Assembly: GCA_933228895.1 (NCBI GenBank)
Contig: OW121849.1
Coordinates: 125,864,849 to 125,928,848 of the forward strand
Direction: 5' to 3'
Source of the DNA: Platycnemis pennipes
Lineage: Eukaryota; Arthropoda; Insecta; Odonata; Platycnemididae
Length of the DNA stretch: 64,000 nt
Shown here: positions 13,690 to 23,586 of the stretch, piece after piece
Numbering within the stretch: the first letter of the stretch is position 1
Layout of the letters: each line of letters begins with the position of its first letter
The notes under the pieces: generated by a model
Told to the model about the DNA's origin: nothing
Databases searched by the model: none
The model's input: only the letters and a program-made list of their open reading frames with translations
Program-made: the position numbers and the translations under genes

Positions 13690-13870
13690 CAGAAATTGAG
13701 TCTTGCTGAGCCTCTCACGTCACAAACTTGAAACTCGCTAGGGCCAATGGTTCGAATCCTGCATCGGGCATATGCAATCCTGCAATCCTCAATCGGGTCT
13801 TTGTCTCTGGATTAAGTTGAGATCAGACCTAATGATGCAATGCTGGTAGATGGAGCTCACACTGCTCGCA
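13690..13870 (+). repeat. Possible tRNA-derived SINE fragment
   Basis: A B-box-like word GGTTCGAATCCTGC at 13749-13762 is followed by sequence resembling the bodies of the SINE-like copies near 35.1 and 40.2 kb (GTCTTTGTCTCTGGATT against TGTGTTTGTCTTGGGAT). No convincing A-box is seen upstream, so this is a weak call. Confidence 0.3.
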
Positions 13871-16131
13871 TTTTGTCGGTTTGGACTATTAAGATTCCTA
13901 TTGATTAAGCTTCCAGAAGTACGAACCTAGATGACGCGAACTGTCACTGTTGGAACACGAAAATGTTGACCCCCTCGGCATTCAATTCAGTTATTTCCTT
14001 TTTTTTTGACACATGAACCGGCATTGTCAGAACGCAGATATCAATGCGCATAAACGTCAAAAAGACAATCGGAGAGCAACAGAAAATAAGGAAATACCAT
14101 TCATTAATTCTTCATCCATTCCATTATTTGCATTATGATATATATCGCAAAGAAATAAGAAGATTTCCTAACGAATGCCTGTAGAAATCCCACCTAACTC
14201 ACTCGTCATATTTATTATTTTTTCGCATGTAGCAACTTACTCGTCGACGACAACCGCAACTCTGACATAGATTACATCCATGCCCGAATGAAGAGCTTTA
14301 GAGGCATTAAGAACTTATAAGCTTTTGGAGTCCCCATAAATATGTAATAAAATATACACAAAAATTAACCTAACAGTAAAACGTTATTTTTCGAAAGGAA
14401 ACAAAATGTACTGAAAGATAGAAAATGCTATACATTTTAGGATACATCAACTTCATATTTAGCTAAAAGTTTACATATTAAAATTACGAGGTGCCTTCTT
14501 CCCTTGATCCCGTAAGCACGTGCAAATTTTGCTTAATCTAGCCCTGTTGTAATTTACTTCCTTTTCACTGAGATATTTTGTATCCATTTTGAGTGAAATT
14601 TATTATTATTATGACACAAGTAAATATTAATAGGAAATACTCAATTAGATGAAATAGGAGATATTGTTTTTCATAATTTAATTTGGCATTTGGATATTCT
14701 AGTCTTCGGACATTTTCAACGCTCAATTATTTAGCTAAAAAATAATATTCGGCATCATTTTCCAAATTTTTGCTATTAATGTTTGAAGATTCTGGTGTGG
14801 AAGTAAGATTTGATACATTTTAAACCATTAATGGAGAAAGAAAAACGTCCTATATGAATCAAGGGGTTTAGGTGGTTAGAAAGACACATGAAAACTCAAT
14901 TAAGCGAGAATTTTTCTACAACGCTCCACCAACACTCACAAATACATTATACATACACTAAGTGCCCAGCCCATAAATAGTTGAGTTTAATTGTTGTGGC
15001 TTTTGGAAATGTAATTAGTTTTATAAAAAATAAATATTATATTTATATAAAATAAATATTATATTTAAGGAAAATAATAAGGCTAAACTGGATGCATTTA
15101 GAGGACCCACCAACTTATATTCAAGCGGCCGCGTGGAGCATAGAATACGATGAGCGATGTAATACGCATCCATGTCCAATAACCCCCCACTACGCATTAA
15201 ACCGTCCAGATACATGAGTTAAACGTGCATCGTATGACGCACGGCTATTATTGTTGAAACTCAGGACCTTAGTGTCCTTCCCTTCGTCGCATTTTAGGGT
15301 ATTTGAGAAAAGAAAGGTCACCTCCAATTCTCACAACCAGGCATATACTAAAAATACGGTAAACCCTGAACAATATAGCTGACAGACAGTCCCATGGATT
15401 CCATTTGATCCGTGAAATATCATGAGCCACCATCATTCCATTCACCATCATGACTATTCATCAACCACCGATACAAGCAAGAGCCTTATGAGTTTATATG
15501 ATTGACACTGGCATTAGTTTTATGCTATGGAAGGTATGGAAGCTAAGTTCATGCTATGAAAAAACATTTAGTTCGACCGGAACTCACACCACGAAGGCAG
15601 CCTATTATTGGTAAAGGCACGTCTCGAGGTACACAACTGGGTACCACATTAAAAAAATAAAAAAAAGCGAAGCAAACCCCACTGCAAAAAGCAAAGCACC
15701 GAGAGAGAGCGAAAGAGATTTCGCGAGATGCACACGAGTTCATAACGGGTGAAAGCAATGGTGCGGTATCAGAAGAAACATTCAATTTCCGAGAAAATCT
15801 CTACTTCGAAAACCGCAGGGGCAATAAGCCTTTCGCGCTCCAAGAGTCTTCCACACATCCGTTATTAGCGCACGAGCTGAGAGGAAGGAATGGAGAGGAA
15901 AGGGAAAGGATGGGACTGGGATAGCAGAGAGTGATTGCTGGAGATGGCCGCAGAAATACCCTCAGAATCCGTCGTAATTACCCCTCGCGTAAAAAAAATA
16001 GGAGAGCTCCTCGCGCGAGAATTCCATAAAGATGACAATAACGCCATGCCCGTGGATAAAGCATCGAATGGACATCGTTTTAGGATGAAGGAATAGAAAT
16101 CTCATCCCAATACTTCTCGGACGGGATTATG
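13871..16131. other. AT-rich non-coding stretch
   Basis: No gene recognised. A 19-bp AT-rich word is present twice with a 22-bp period at 15027-15045 and 15049-15067. Short open frames around 15.0-16.0 kb on the minus strand have no recognisable domain. Confidence 0.5.
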
Positions 16132-16473
16132 GAGATCTGCTAGATTTGTTAAAGGCCGTTATGATAATTGTATAAGTGTTACGAGTTTAATAGAAGAACT
16201 AGGATGGGAATTACTATCAGAACGAAGGTTAAAATGTACGTTAAACCTTTTAAGTACATTCGAAACCGCTTTGTTCACAGATGAGATATTTAGAACCCCT
16301 GAGTATTATGCTAGGTTTGATCAAATTAACAAGATTAGAGAGATAGATTGTCGTACCGATAGATTTAAAATGTCATTTTTCCTGCGTATCTACTATAACA
16401 GAGCATAATAGGCAGCATAGCAAAGGGATAGGTACGTGAAATATTGTTAGAGTAGTCTGTAGTGCATGAAGCA
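16132..16473 (+). pseudogene. LINE reverse-transcriptase C-terminal fragment (L2/CR1-like), 5' part of a split copy
   Basis: This encodes the last ~90 residues of the same LINE protein seen at 31.9-33.2 kb. It reads from an ARFVKGRYD-like segment through EELGWELLSERRLK and YYARFDQINKIREIDCRTDRFKM and stays open to about 16408. It lacks the RT catalytic core, so it is a dead 5'-truncated copy, as usual for LINE insertions. The 3' UTR starts normally and is cut at 16473 by a nested 911-bp element. The rest of the tail resumes at 17392. The 5' boundary is estimated from where the similarity to the other copies stops. Confidence 0.8.
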
Positions 16474-17384
16474 TTAGGCCGGCGTTTATATTTAATAAAT
16501 GATCCGATTTAAAAATTCGTGATCTCAAAATCTGCGAATCGGCGAGAAAAAAATTATAAAAAAAGCCCCAGGTTCGTGCGACAACGGAAATTTTATATTT
16601 ATATAGTGGTATTTTAGAGCCCTTTTTAGTGCAGCATTTGAGGGGGGTTACTGATCATGCCGAGCGAGCAGTGAAACTTATGACTGATTATAACAGAAGT
16701 GTGACCAAGAATGAAGAGTCCTACCAACATTTATTATTGACAGTACAGAACCACGGCAAAATCTTTCCCGATGACAAAAAGACAACTCAGATTGTTAGGC
16801 ATGAAAAGTAACGAGATTACATACTGTTGTTTCAACTTACTTACACAGACCCCCTGAAAATCCTAGTTTTCCTCCCCCTTTTCACTTTAAGTGTACTTTT
16901 AAAAAAAGTGAAATTACTAATGAATCACATTTTCCCCGGCTTGTAGTTATTTCTCACTCTAACTCCACTCTGCCAGCATGTAAGGGGAAGGAGGGAAGTG
17001 CCCCGGAATGAGGAGTGTAGCACGTATCAAGCAATGCGCGGTTGCCGGCATGCGGCAGGGGCCGCGGGGGGCGTGCGGCGGGCGCCATAGAGGCAGAGTT
17101 TCGGCATGAAGGAATCGAGATAAGACAAAACGGTTGAAATTTTTGCCCATACATAGGACTCTAAAATACCATGTTTACCTTAGAAAACGTTTAATCCGGG
17201 TTAAAATCTAAAGCCTCAGCATTCAATATAACTGCATTTAGGCCCTTTAAGCGCCTCAGGCACGGCCATCCGTTGTCGCACGAACCTGGGGCTTTTTTTT
17301 ATAATTTTTTTCTCACCGTTTCGCACATTTTGAGACCACGAATTCTTAAATCGGATCATTTTTGAAATATAAGCGCCGGCCTAA
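16474..17384. mobile_element. Nested 911-bp TIR element inserted in a LINE tail
   Basis: Left arm 16474-16588 and right arm 17269-17384 are inverted copies of about 115 bp, both beginning TTAGGCCGGCG, with roughly 90% identity by eye. The flanks are TGAAGCA (16467-16473) and TGATGCA (17385-17391), a 7-bp duplication with one mismatch; an 8-bp reading is also possible. Other LINE copies in the window have TGATGCA once at this point, which fixes the insertion site. The interior holds a short coding remnant and a GC-rich stretch near 17040-17095. A 7-8 bp duplication would suit a hAT-like or other cut-and-paste superfamily, but I cannot assign it. Confidence 0.85.
16605..16811 (+). pseudogene. 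Remnant of a transposon-encoded protein, C-terminal end
   Basis: About 68 codons are open to a stop at 16811, reading LEPFLVQHLRGV, then AERAVKLMTDYN, then TKNEESYQHLL and IFPDDKK. From memory, an AER(A/G)VxLxxxYNxxxTKxEExxQ ending followed by a short Phe-Pro-Asp-x-Lys-Lys segment closes a family of poorly annotated invertebrate transposon-associated proteins. That link is recollection, not a search. The first in-frame Met is at 16629, but the frame is open upstream, so this is the tail of a deleted gene. It lies entirely inside the 911-bp TIR element and is probably what is left of its transposase gene. Confidence 0.45.
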
Positions 17385-17585
17385 TGATGCATGTAATAAA
17401 AACCAAAAATCCCTTTCTTATTATGTGGATACTAACCATCTATCTGCTTGTGACCCTATTATCTGACATGTCTCCATTACATATCCTAGTTGCATATCAA
17501 TAGTGCATGTTTGGTGATCTTCACCCCCTGCCACACACGCTCGAGGTGGCTCGCAGGGTATTACGGTGATGTAGACGGATCTATC
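17385..17585 (+). repeat. LINE 3' tail, resumed after the nested element
   Basis: This continues the LINE copy interrupted at 16473 and is more diverged than the other copies. The end is the family hallmark: GGTGATCTTCACC, then CCCTGCCACACACG-CTCGAGG-TGGCTCGCAGGG, which can fold into a hairpin, then a short GATGTAGA tail. Confidence 0.8.
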
Positions 17586-17589
17586 TTCA

Positions 17590-18540
17590 TATCCCACGCG
17601 ATCGTGCTGTCGTTATGGTTTTCATAACATAACGGCCAGAGAAAACGCTATCAAGGCTATTCTTCCAAATTTCGTAGGAGATTCAAATCGCTATTTCCAC
17701 AAATAGAGCGGGGCGCAGTAACAGTGAATGCCAACGGGAGGCAATACCTAGGGGGAGAGGAGCGCGTCGTGGGGAAATTCGTTATCACTCCCCAGGTTCG
17801 TACAACGTCCATCATACGACTACACTGGGAAAAAACGTCAATTTTAGTTTCACAGCCGTCAACGAGGAGGGAAGAAATAGATGGGCTTTGAGGAGAGTGA
17901 TCAAGGTGTGAGTCTGGAGAATATTCAGCACCAAAGAAATCTTAACATAGAGAGGAAATGTGGAATTGAGAAAAATCAATCACATGTTTTGTGGGTGAAA
18001 TGTATTTTTTCCATTCACGTTCGACAAAAAGAAAGGAAATATAGGATAATAGTAAATAAAGAATAGCCAGGATCACACGATTACGCTTGACAGGTCTCTA
18101 CCAAAAAATATTTAGTCCCTTCTTAAAATAGAGAAGTATGGCATGGAATATTGTCCTCGTCGCAATGATGAAATATAAGAATACAGCGATTCACAAGCTA
18201 TACCGCTCACATGCAGATACTTATAATTGTTAAAGAGTGCTCCAATGAGCAGCTTACTTCATGAGAAAGCGAAGGGATGTGTGACTCGCGAAGATTTTCA
18301 AGCGAGGCATAGGAAATATGGTTGCGGTTTAGCTGAAATTTGAGTTTTTCTCTGCAACACCAGAAACTTGAGATCATTCGGTCTCATTTATCCCAACTAT
18401 CACTGTGGCGTACCAATTGCTGTGGTTAACTGTGGTAAAAATTCAATGAGATTTTGCTGAAGTTTTTTGAAAAATAATAGGATTATTACTTATTACATTG
18501 GTAACATTTTTGTCACATTCTTGACTGCGATGGAAAATAA
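17590..18540. other. Non-coding stretch, nothing recognised
   Basis: Mixed composition. A 61-codon open frame at 17881-18066 has no recognisable motif. No repeat boundary or RNA gene was seen. Confidence 0.5.
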
Positions 18541-18542
18541 CA

Positions 18543-18823
18543 TAAAAAAAGGTGTGTTAAACCCGAAGGTAGGTTTTCTATAGGTGAGGGTAGAGCTCAC
18601 CCCGTACTAAGCTATTGGCGCGTGAAATTCACACATAGGGGTTCAGGGTAGGGGAGCTAGTTCCTTTCCCTGGCCACCTGCGATTTCCTGCGAAGTTCTG
18701 ACACGCAAAAAATCGAATTGCGAGGATTTTTGGTGGGAATCGCCGGAAAGGCTCCTACCCGGGTTTGAACCCGGAACCCTCCAGTCGGTAGCTCAGTGCT
18801 CTACCCACTAGGCCACAACTATA
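18543..18823 (-). repeat. tRNA-derived SINE, apparently near full length
   Basis: On the minus strand the head begins near 18823 with GTGGCCTAGTGGGTAGAGC, a good A-box. It continues to CCGGGTTCAAACCCGG, a perfect T-arm and B-box at about 18756-18773. The anticodon-arm region is present, but the acceptor ends do not pair, so this is not a functional tRNA gene. A body of about 200 bp follows and ends at a run of T on the minus strand (18543-18549), which could serve as a Pol III stop. The word CACAACTATA recurs just 5' of the head (18814-18850), perhaps part of a duplication. Confidence 0.7.
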
Positions 18824-19547
18824 AATGATACCCATTATGCCACAACTATAGCGACCATAGTGTATAAAAATAACAGTAATTTGATCTAATACCGCGTCAT
18901 TAAATCTGCTGAAAAGAATTTGATCCTAAATCCAGAAAGTTACTAAAAAAACATCAACATCATGATTTCCCGCTTAATTCACCTGTATTCCCTTGAATCA
19001 AGATTATATCTTGAGTTTGGTGAAACAGAATCATGTCGTCTGGGTATATCACTACACATACATGTACGCAATACCTAGCGTGAGGGTGTGCGGCAGGGGA
19101 ATATTCCTTACACATTTCCTTAACCGACCCTCTCGTCTTTTCGGAACTTGCTCCTGAATACGACTACCGTCCCTACAACGCGAGCAAATGCGCAGATAAT
19201 AGCCGCGACTGCTTCGCAATAGCTTCGTCCCATTTCGTGGATAGGCTCACGCAATCGATCCGCAAAAAATAAACCTCTGCGTTACACGGATACCGCCTAA
19301 ACATCTGAATGGCCTAGTTTCCAGGTTTCCTCTCCTTCTCCTTTTCCTCACCATTCATACACCCAGATATTCGACCGCGTGAAATGATAGAGTCGACAGA
19401 AAATACGACTCTAAAAATAACGCTATGCATGCGAGAGAATATTCAAGCACTCGTATCAGAAAAAAATGCGACCGTAAATGGCAAGACGAAAATAGTTTTC
19501 TAGATACTTGAAAGGCAATCTCTAATGCAATATCTATCGTCTTTACG
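18824..19547. other. Non-coding stretch, nothing recognised
   Basis: Mixed AT-rich and moderate-GC sequence. No coding feature is recognised. The open frame on the minus strand at 19355-19759 runs into the LINE tail and is not a gene. Confidence 0.5.
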
Positions 19548-19747
19548 GGAAATATTTTAGAGTATTCTGTAGTGCATGATGCATGTCTTACCCCTAAAAT
19601 ACTGTAGACACTAACAATCAAGTTGCATGAGACAATATAGTTGCTAGTTTGCATGTTAGTAGTGCATGCCTGGTGATCTTCACCCCCTGCCACACACCCT
19701 CGCGGTGGCTTGCAGGGTATCGTATAGATGTAGATAGATGTAGATGA
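19548..19747 (+). repeat. Solo LINE 3' tail (same family)
   Basis: About 200 bp matches the 3' UTR of the LINE copies at 31.9-33.2 and 58.8-59.5 kb. It starts at AATATTTTAGAGTATTCTGT, includes GTAGTGCATGATGCATG, carries the terminal hairpin CCCTGCCACACACCC/GGTGGCTTGCAGGG and ends in GATGTAGATAGATGTAGATG. No coding part is present, so it is an extreme 5' truncation. Confidence 0.8.
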
Positions 19748-22230
19748 ACATGGATTCACGGTATTGCGCTACTCTCAATATTCGTTAAGTCAATCTTAGT
19801 ACTCTATTTCTTTTAAATCTCTTGAAGATAGAGAAGACAATCTTTTACATCAATGACCGTTCTCATTGAGCACGAAATTCAAGGTTAATTAGGTTAACTT
19901 ACGTTACAGTCGCCCATTAATGGCTTCTTGAACGGTCATTCACCCCCACCAGTCTCTCTGCCAAGACAGAGGCCACAAAGCATGTCCATAGGCGCATATG
20001 GGTTGCGCACGTGGACTTTTAGCCACGAGGTTCCATTACACGTGGGCCTGTACCTGCCCCGTGATCAACAGTTAACGGATACAAGTGACACGTGTAGTGC
20101 AGACCACGCATTACCGACGAATAGTCGTCGTTAGCTGGGTCAGATTTTGTTGTTCATGATGCCGACTGAATAGTTTTACGGCATTTCTCTTATGATCTGT
20201 AATACTTTTGAGGTAGCTAATAAGTCAGACAAAGAGGATATCCCATGTTTCAGGACAGGATAAGGATTGTGATAAATGGAGGAAAAAGAGTCTTGTTAAT
20301 TTAAGCACCCTTCAAAGTTACGTTGATTTAATTACTCTCCATTTAACGTAAAAGTTACCGCAATTCACTTTGTTGAAGAGGGTTAAGAAACCATGACAAT
20401 AGCCAGAAGAGAAACATGTCTTTTGCCCAATACCCAGTGTTCAACCTGATTAGTGTCCTCATGTGGCTTCTCCTTAACATATTTCATTCTACTAACGGGC
20501 GACATCGCCGCTTACGAGTAGGTGATATGAAATCTGGAAAAGTAAATAGATGATAAATGTTTTGACACTTGAATGAATTAATGGATTCGGGAGTGATTTT
20601 GTAAAACAGACTAATCACTGTCAAGGAACGAAATGAAATAATTCGTACTGCCCTTAAAAATGTTTCTGTGAACAAATGAATGATTTTACTTCGTCCATTG
20701 CTACTGATAACGGAACTTTTAAGGAAACAAACAGAATAAGGTAGGTTTACCAAGAGAAACGGGAAGTCGTTTTACAATATTATTATTATTTAGAAGGTTA
20801 TTTTTGGATGTGACAAATAAATCCCCACCTCCATTTGAGATAGTCTCTGATATGGCTTCTGCAATACTATCCGTAAGTTTTTATTGTAACCTTTCATTGT
20901 ATTTACTAAATAATTAAAAACTCAGATGTGTACAAAAAAGGGAAAAAAATCTCATCGTGACGGAGCAACTTTGCCAAACTTTTATGCATCGGAAGATCAT
21001 GATAAATTCTTATGAAAGAAAACTATAATCATGCAACGTAAAGTATGAACGCAAATGATTGCTAACTCTGAAAGGTTAAATAAAATAAAATTTACTGTAC
21101 TACCTCCGCCACGAGTAACAAGTGTGGAATATTTTTTATATAAAAAGGTAAAAATAGACCTAAAAGGTGAGAGTAAATTTTAACATACGTGAAGCATCCA
21201 GAGCGAATAGACGATCTTTGTGCCTTAATTATCATTTACTATCTCCACGATGTCAATGGCAACGAAGAAATAATATTTTCTCCCTTTGGTCCCTCGTCAA
21301 AAATCTCGGTGCACGTAGCACGAGGAGTACGTAAGCAGCAATGCTGATAAATCGGCTATTCTACTTTTGTCTTTTTGAAGTACAATTTCCAAAAATTACG
21401 AAAACTTGTCACTGGAAAACAGGAATCATACAACGAGCATAAACAATAGCTGTCATATAAGTGACGATCTATTTTATGGAATCGGAATTTCTAAGATATA
21501 ATCGTAAATATCACTGAGACGAAGGACTGAGGACGAAGGAAGGAGGAATGTCTAAAACATGAGCTCAAAATTGGAAAGGACTGGTGAATCCAACACTGCC
21601 AGGAAGGATGACTTGCGTTCTAACAGGGAGGGAATGTGAAGCTATCCGCGGAAGATGAAGGACTAAGGAGGAAAAATATCCATCAAGGAAAGGCCTGATG
21701 AGGGGAACAAAGATGAATCACTCTGGAAAATAAGTAGGAGATGGGCGCAAGAAAACGATGGTAGCGCATCTGAAGTTGCTATCTTTATTCATATCCAACT
21801 TTTGCGATAAGATAATTTTAGAATTGTTAATCTGGATAACGAAAAGATAATAAATTATGGAAGAATTCAAAGTTCTATTCTCACATTGGCTTCTAAAGAG
21901 TCACATTTTTCAAGAGAGAACTCAGCGTAATCTCGAGTTTGTTTTGAATTCAAATGCTCAGATAGTGTAATTATTAAATTATCTTTGAAGGGCAATGGGT
22001 CAGAATCACAGTAAAGGTTCTTCATGCATTAAAGGTAAGAGAATCCTACCACTATAAGCGCTTCGGAAAAGTCATCCACATATTCAACAGGAGACTAAGT
22101 TAATAAAAAAATTACATATTGACACTTTCTGGTGTGCAGTGAAGAGCAAAATTTTTACTATCAATACTTCTGTACAGGGGGGCCTTTTTCAACTCAATCT
22201 TACATTTCGTTACAAATGATGACGCAATAA
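19748..22230. other. AT-rich non-coding stretch
   Basis: No gene recognised. Short open frames at 19928-20134 (plus) and 20484-20753 (minus) have no recognisable domain. Confidence 0.5.
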
Positions 22231-22443
22231 TACAGGGTGCGGCATAATGACCTCCCCGATTTGGGATGCAAATAAAAACCACACCAAGAAAGATACAAGA
22301 AGTATGTATATCTTTCTAAATAGTGCATACAATGCAGTTTTAGATTAATAAATTTCAAAAATGACGTCATTTAATTGTTGACCATTATTGGCAATACACT
22401 GATTAAGTCTCTCCCAGTAGTTTTCCATGACCCTGTGGGTCAT

Positions 22444-23292
22444 TTAGGGTGGAATAGCAGCACCTTCTTGTGTTATTGGCTCCCTAAGGGCTTCCAGAGT
22501 TTGAGAACTATGTTGGTATACCTTGGATTTCAAGTAGCCCCACAGAAAGAAATTGCACGGGGACAAATTTGGAGAACGGGGGGTCCAACCTATGTCACCA
22601 TGCGAGAAAATAAGGCACCCAGGAAACATTTTTCTCAGAATTCCGAGGGATTGACGAGAGGTGTGGGATGTCGCACCATCTTGTTGGAACCACACATGTC
22701 CCTTTCCACGTTCATGCAAAAGATCACCCAATCTAGGCCTGAGAAGGTTCTCGGTAAGTGCACAATATCGAGTGGGCGTAACCGCTAACCAGTACCACCA
22801 TTCTCTTCAAAAAAATTACGGACCCCACACACACCAAACTCCAAAACGGCACACCGCACTACGGGTTACGTCGCTACGGGTTTCACTAACTTTTTCACTC
22901 AGTTCTTGTGCGACTGCAACTTTGTACGGGTGCATTTTGAGTTCTCGGTGCAGAATTCTCCGAACACTTCGGTCCGATAGCTGAAGGGCAGCCGCATGTT
23001 TCTGTGCAGAACGCCGTGGAGACAGTTCGACCGAAACTCTCACAGCAGCCACATTTTCCGGTCCTGTTGAAGTCCGAGGACGACCGTTTTAACGCACTAC
23101 CTGTCTGTCTAAAGTTTGACACCCAAATACGGATGGCTTTTTATCAGGAACGGGATCATGTCGAGCGAGCGAAAAGCGAACACGAAAGGCACGCTGTGTC
23201 CAAATCAGCGATCCGCCATTTTGAATAAATTCCACTACCATGAAAGCAGGCTGTATTCCCTGCCACACCATGCTGTAAACTGTAAATGGCAT
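22444..23292 (-). pseudogene. Mariner-like transposase pseudogene
   Basis: The reading is scattered over several frames. 23292-23089 holds the N-terminal helix-turn-helix region (WTQRAFRVRF, HDPVPDKK). About 23090-23060 in a second frame reads NFRQTGSALKR. 23052-22816 holds the second HTH (SPRRSAQKHAAALQLSDRSV, RRILHRELKMHPYKVAVAQEL). 22731-22444 holds the catalytic end (WFQQDGATSHTSRQSL, then SPNLSPCNFFLWGYLKSKVY). At least two frameshifts are needed. Between SEKVSETR and WCVWGPNFFEEN roughly 60-70 residues are missing compared with the usual family layout, including the first catalytic Asp. The second Asp is present in QQDGA. The third position, 42 residues on, is Asn (AAT) where relatives have CDFFLWG. 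The spacing points to a DD41D-like group. No active enzyme can be made. Confidence 0.88.
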
Positions 23293-23297
23293 CTCAT

Positions 23298-23475
23298 GGT
23301 GTTTTCAAGTCTGTTTCCGCACTAATAGGCGCTTCAGACCGGGAGGAAAGGTATAAGGATAGGGATGGAAGGGATAGGGATATGTCTCCCGAAGCCAATC
23401 ATGGGTGTTTTCAAGTCTGTTTCCGCACTAATAGGCGCTTCAGACCGGGAGGAAAGGTATAAGGATAGGAATGGA
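23298..23475. repeat. Tandem duplication inside the mariner-like element
   Basis: The segment starting GGTGTTTTCAAGTCTGTTTC occurs at 23298 and again at 23404, a period of 106 bp. The second copy matches the first through GACCGGGAGGAAAGGTATAAG. It lies between the transposase start and the right TIR. Confidence 0.85.
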
Positions 23476-23586
23476 ATGGATGGGGATAGGATCGGGTCCG
23501 AAGCCCCATGCGCCACCGCAGTGCCCCCACCCGGCCCCTGGCAACAATATTCTCAAATCGGGGAGGTCATTCTGCCGCACCCTGTA

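Larger units (their letters stand above)
22231..23586 (-). mobile_element. Mariner-like DNA transposon (Tc1/mariner superfamily), inactive, both ends intact
   Basis: Terminal inverted repeats of 33 bp lie at 22231-22263 and 23554-23586. They begin TACAGGGTGCGGC and differ at one position. The outer TA on each side fits the TA target duplication of Tc1/mariner elements. The 1356-bp element carries a broken transposase gene on the minus strand. A 106-bp-period duplication lies between the gene start and the right end (23298-about 23470). All parts needed in cis seem present, so it might still be moved by a related transposase in trans. Confidence 0.9.

Noticed and set aside
18751..18823. Functional tRNA gene
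   Set aside because: A- and B-boxes are present but the acceptor ends do not pair and a SINE body follows, so it is a tRNA-derived repeat.
19355..19759. 134-codon frame on the minus strand
   Set aside because: It is antisense to the solo LINE tail and its hairpin, and the peptide differs between LINE copies.
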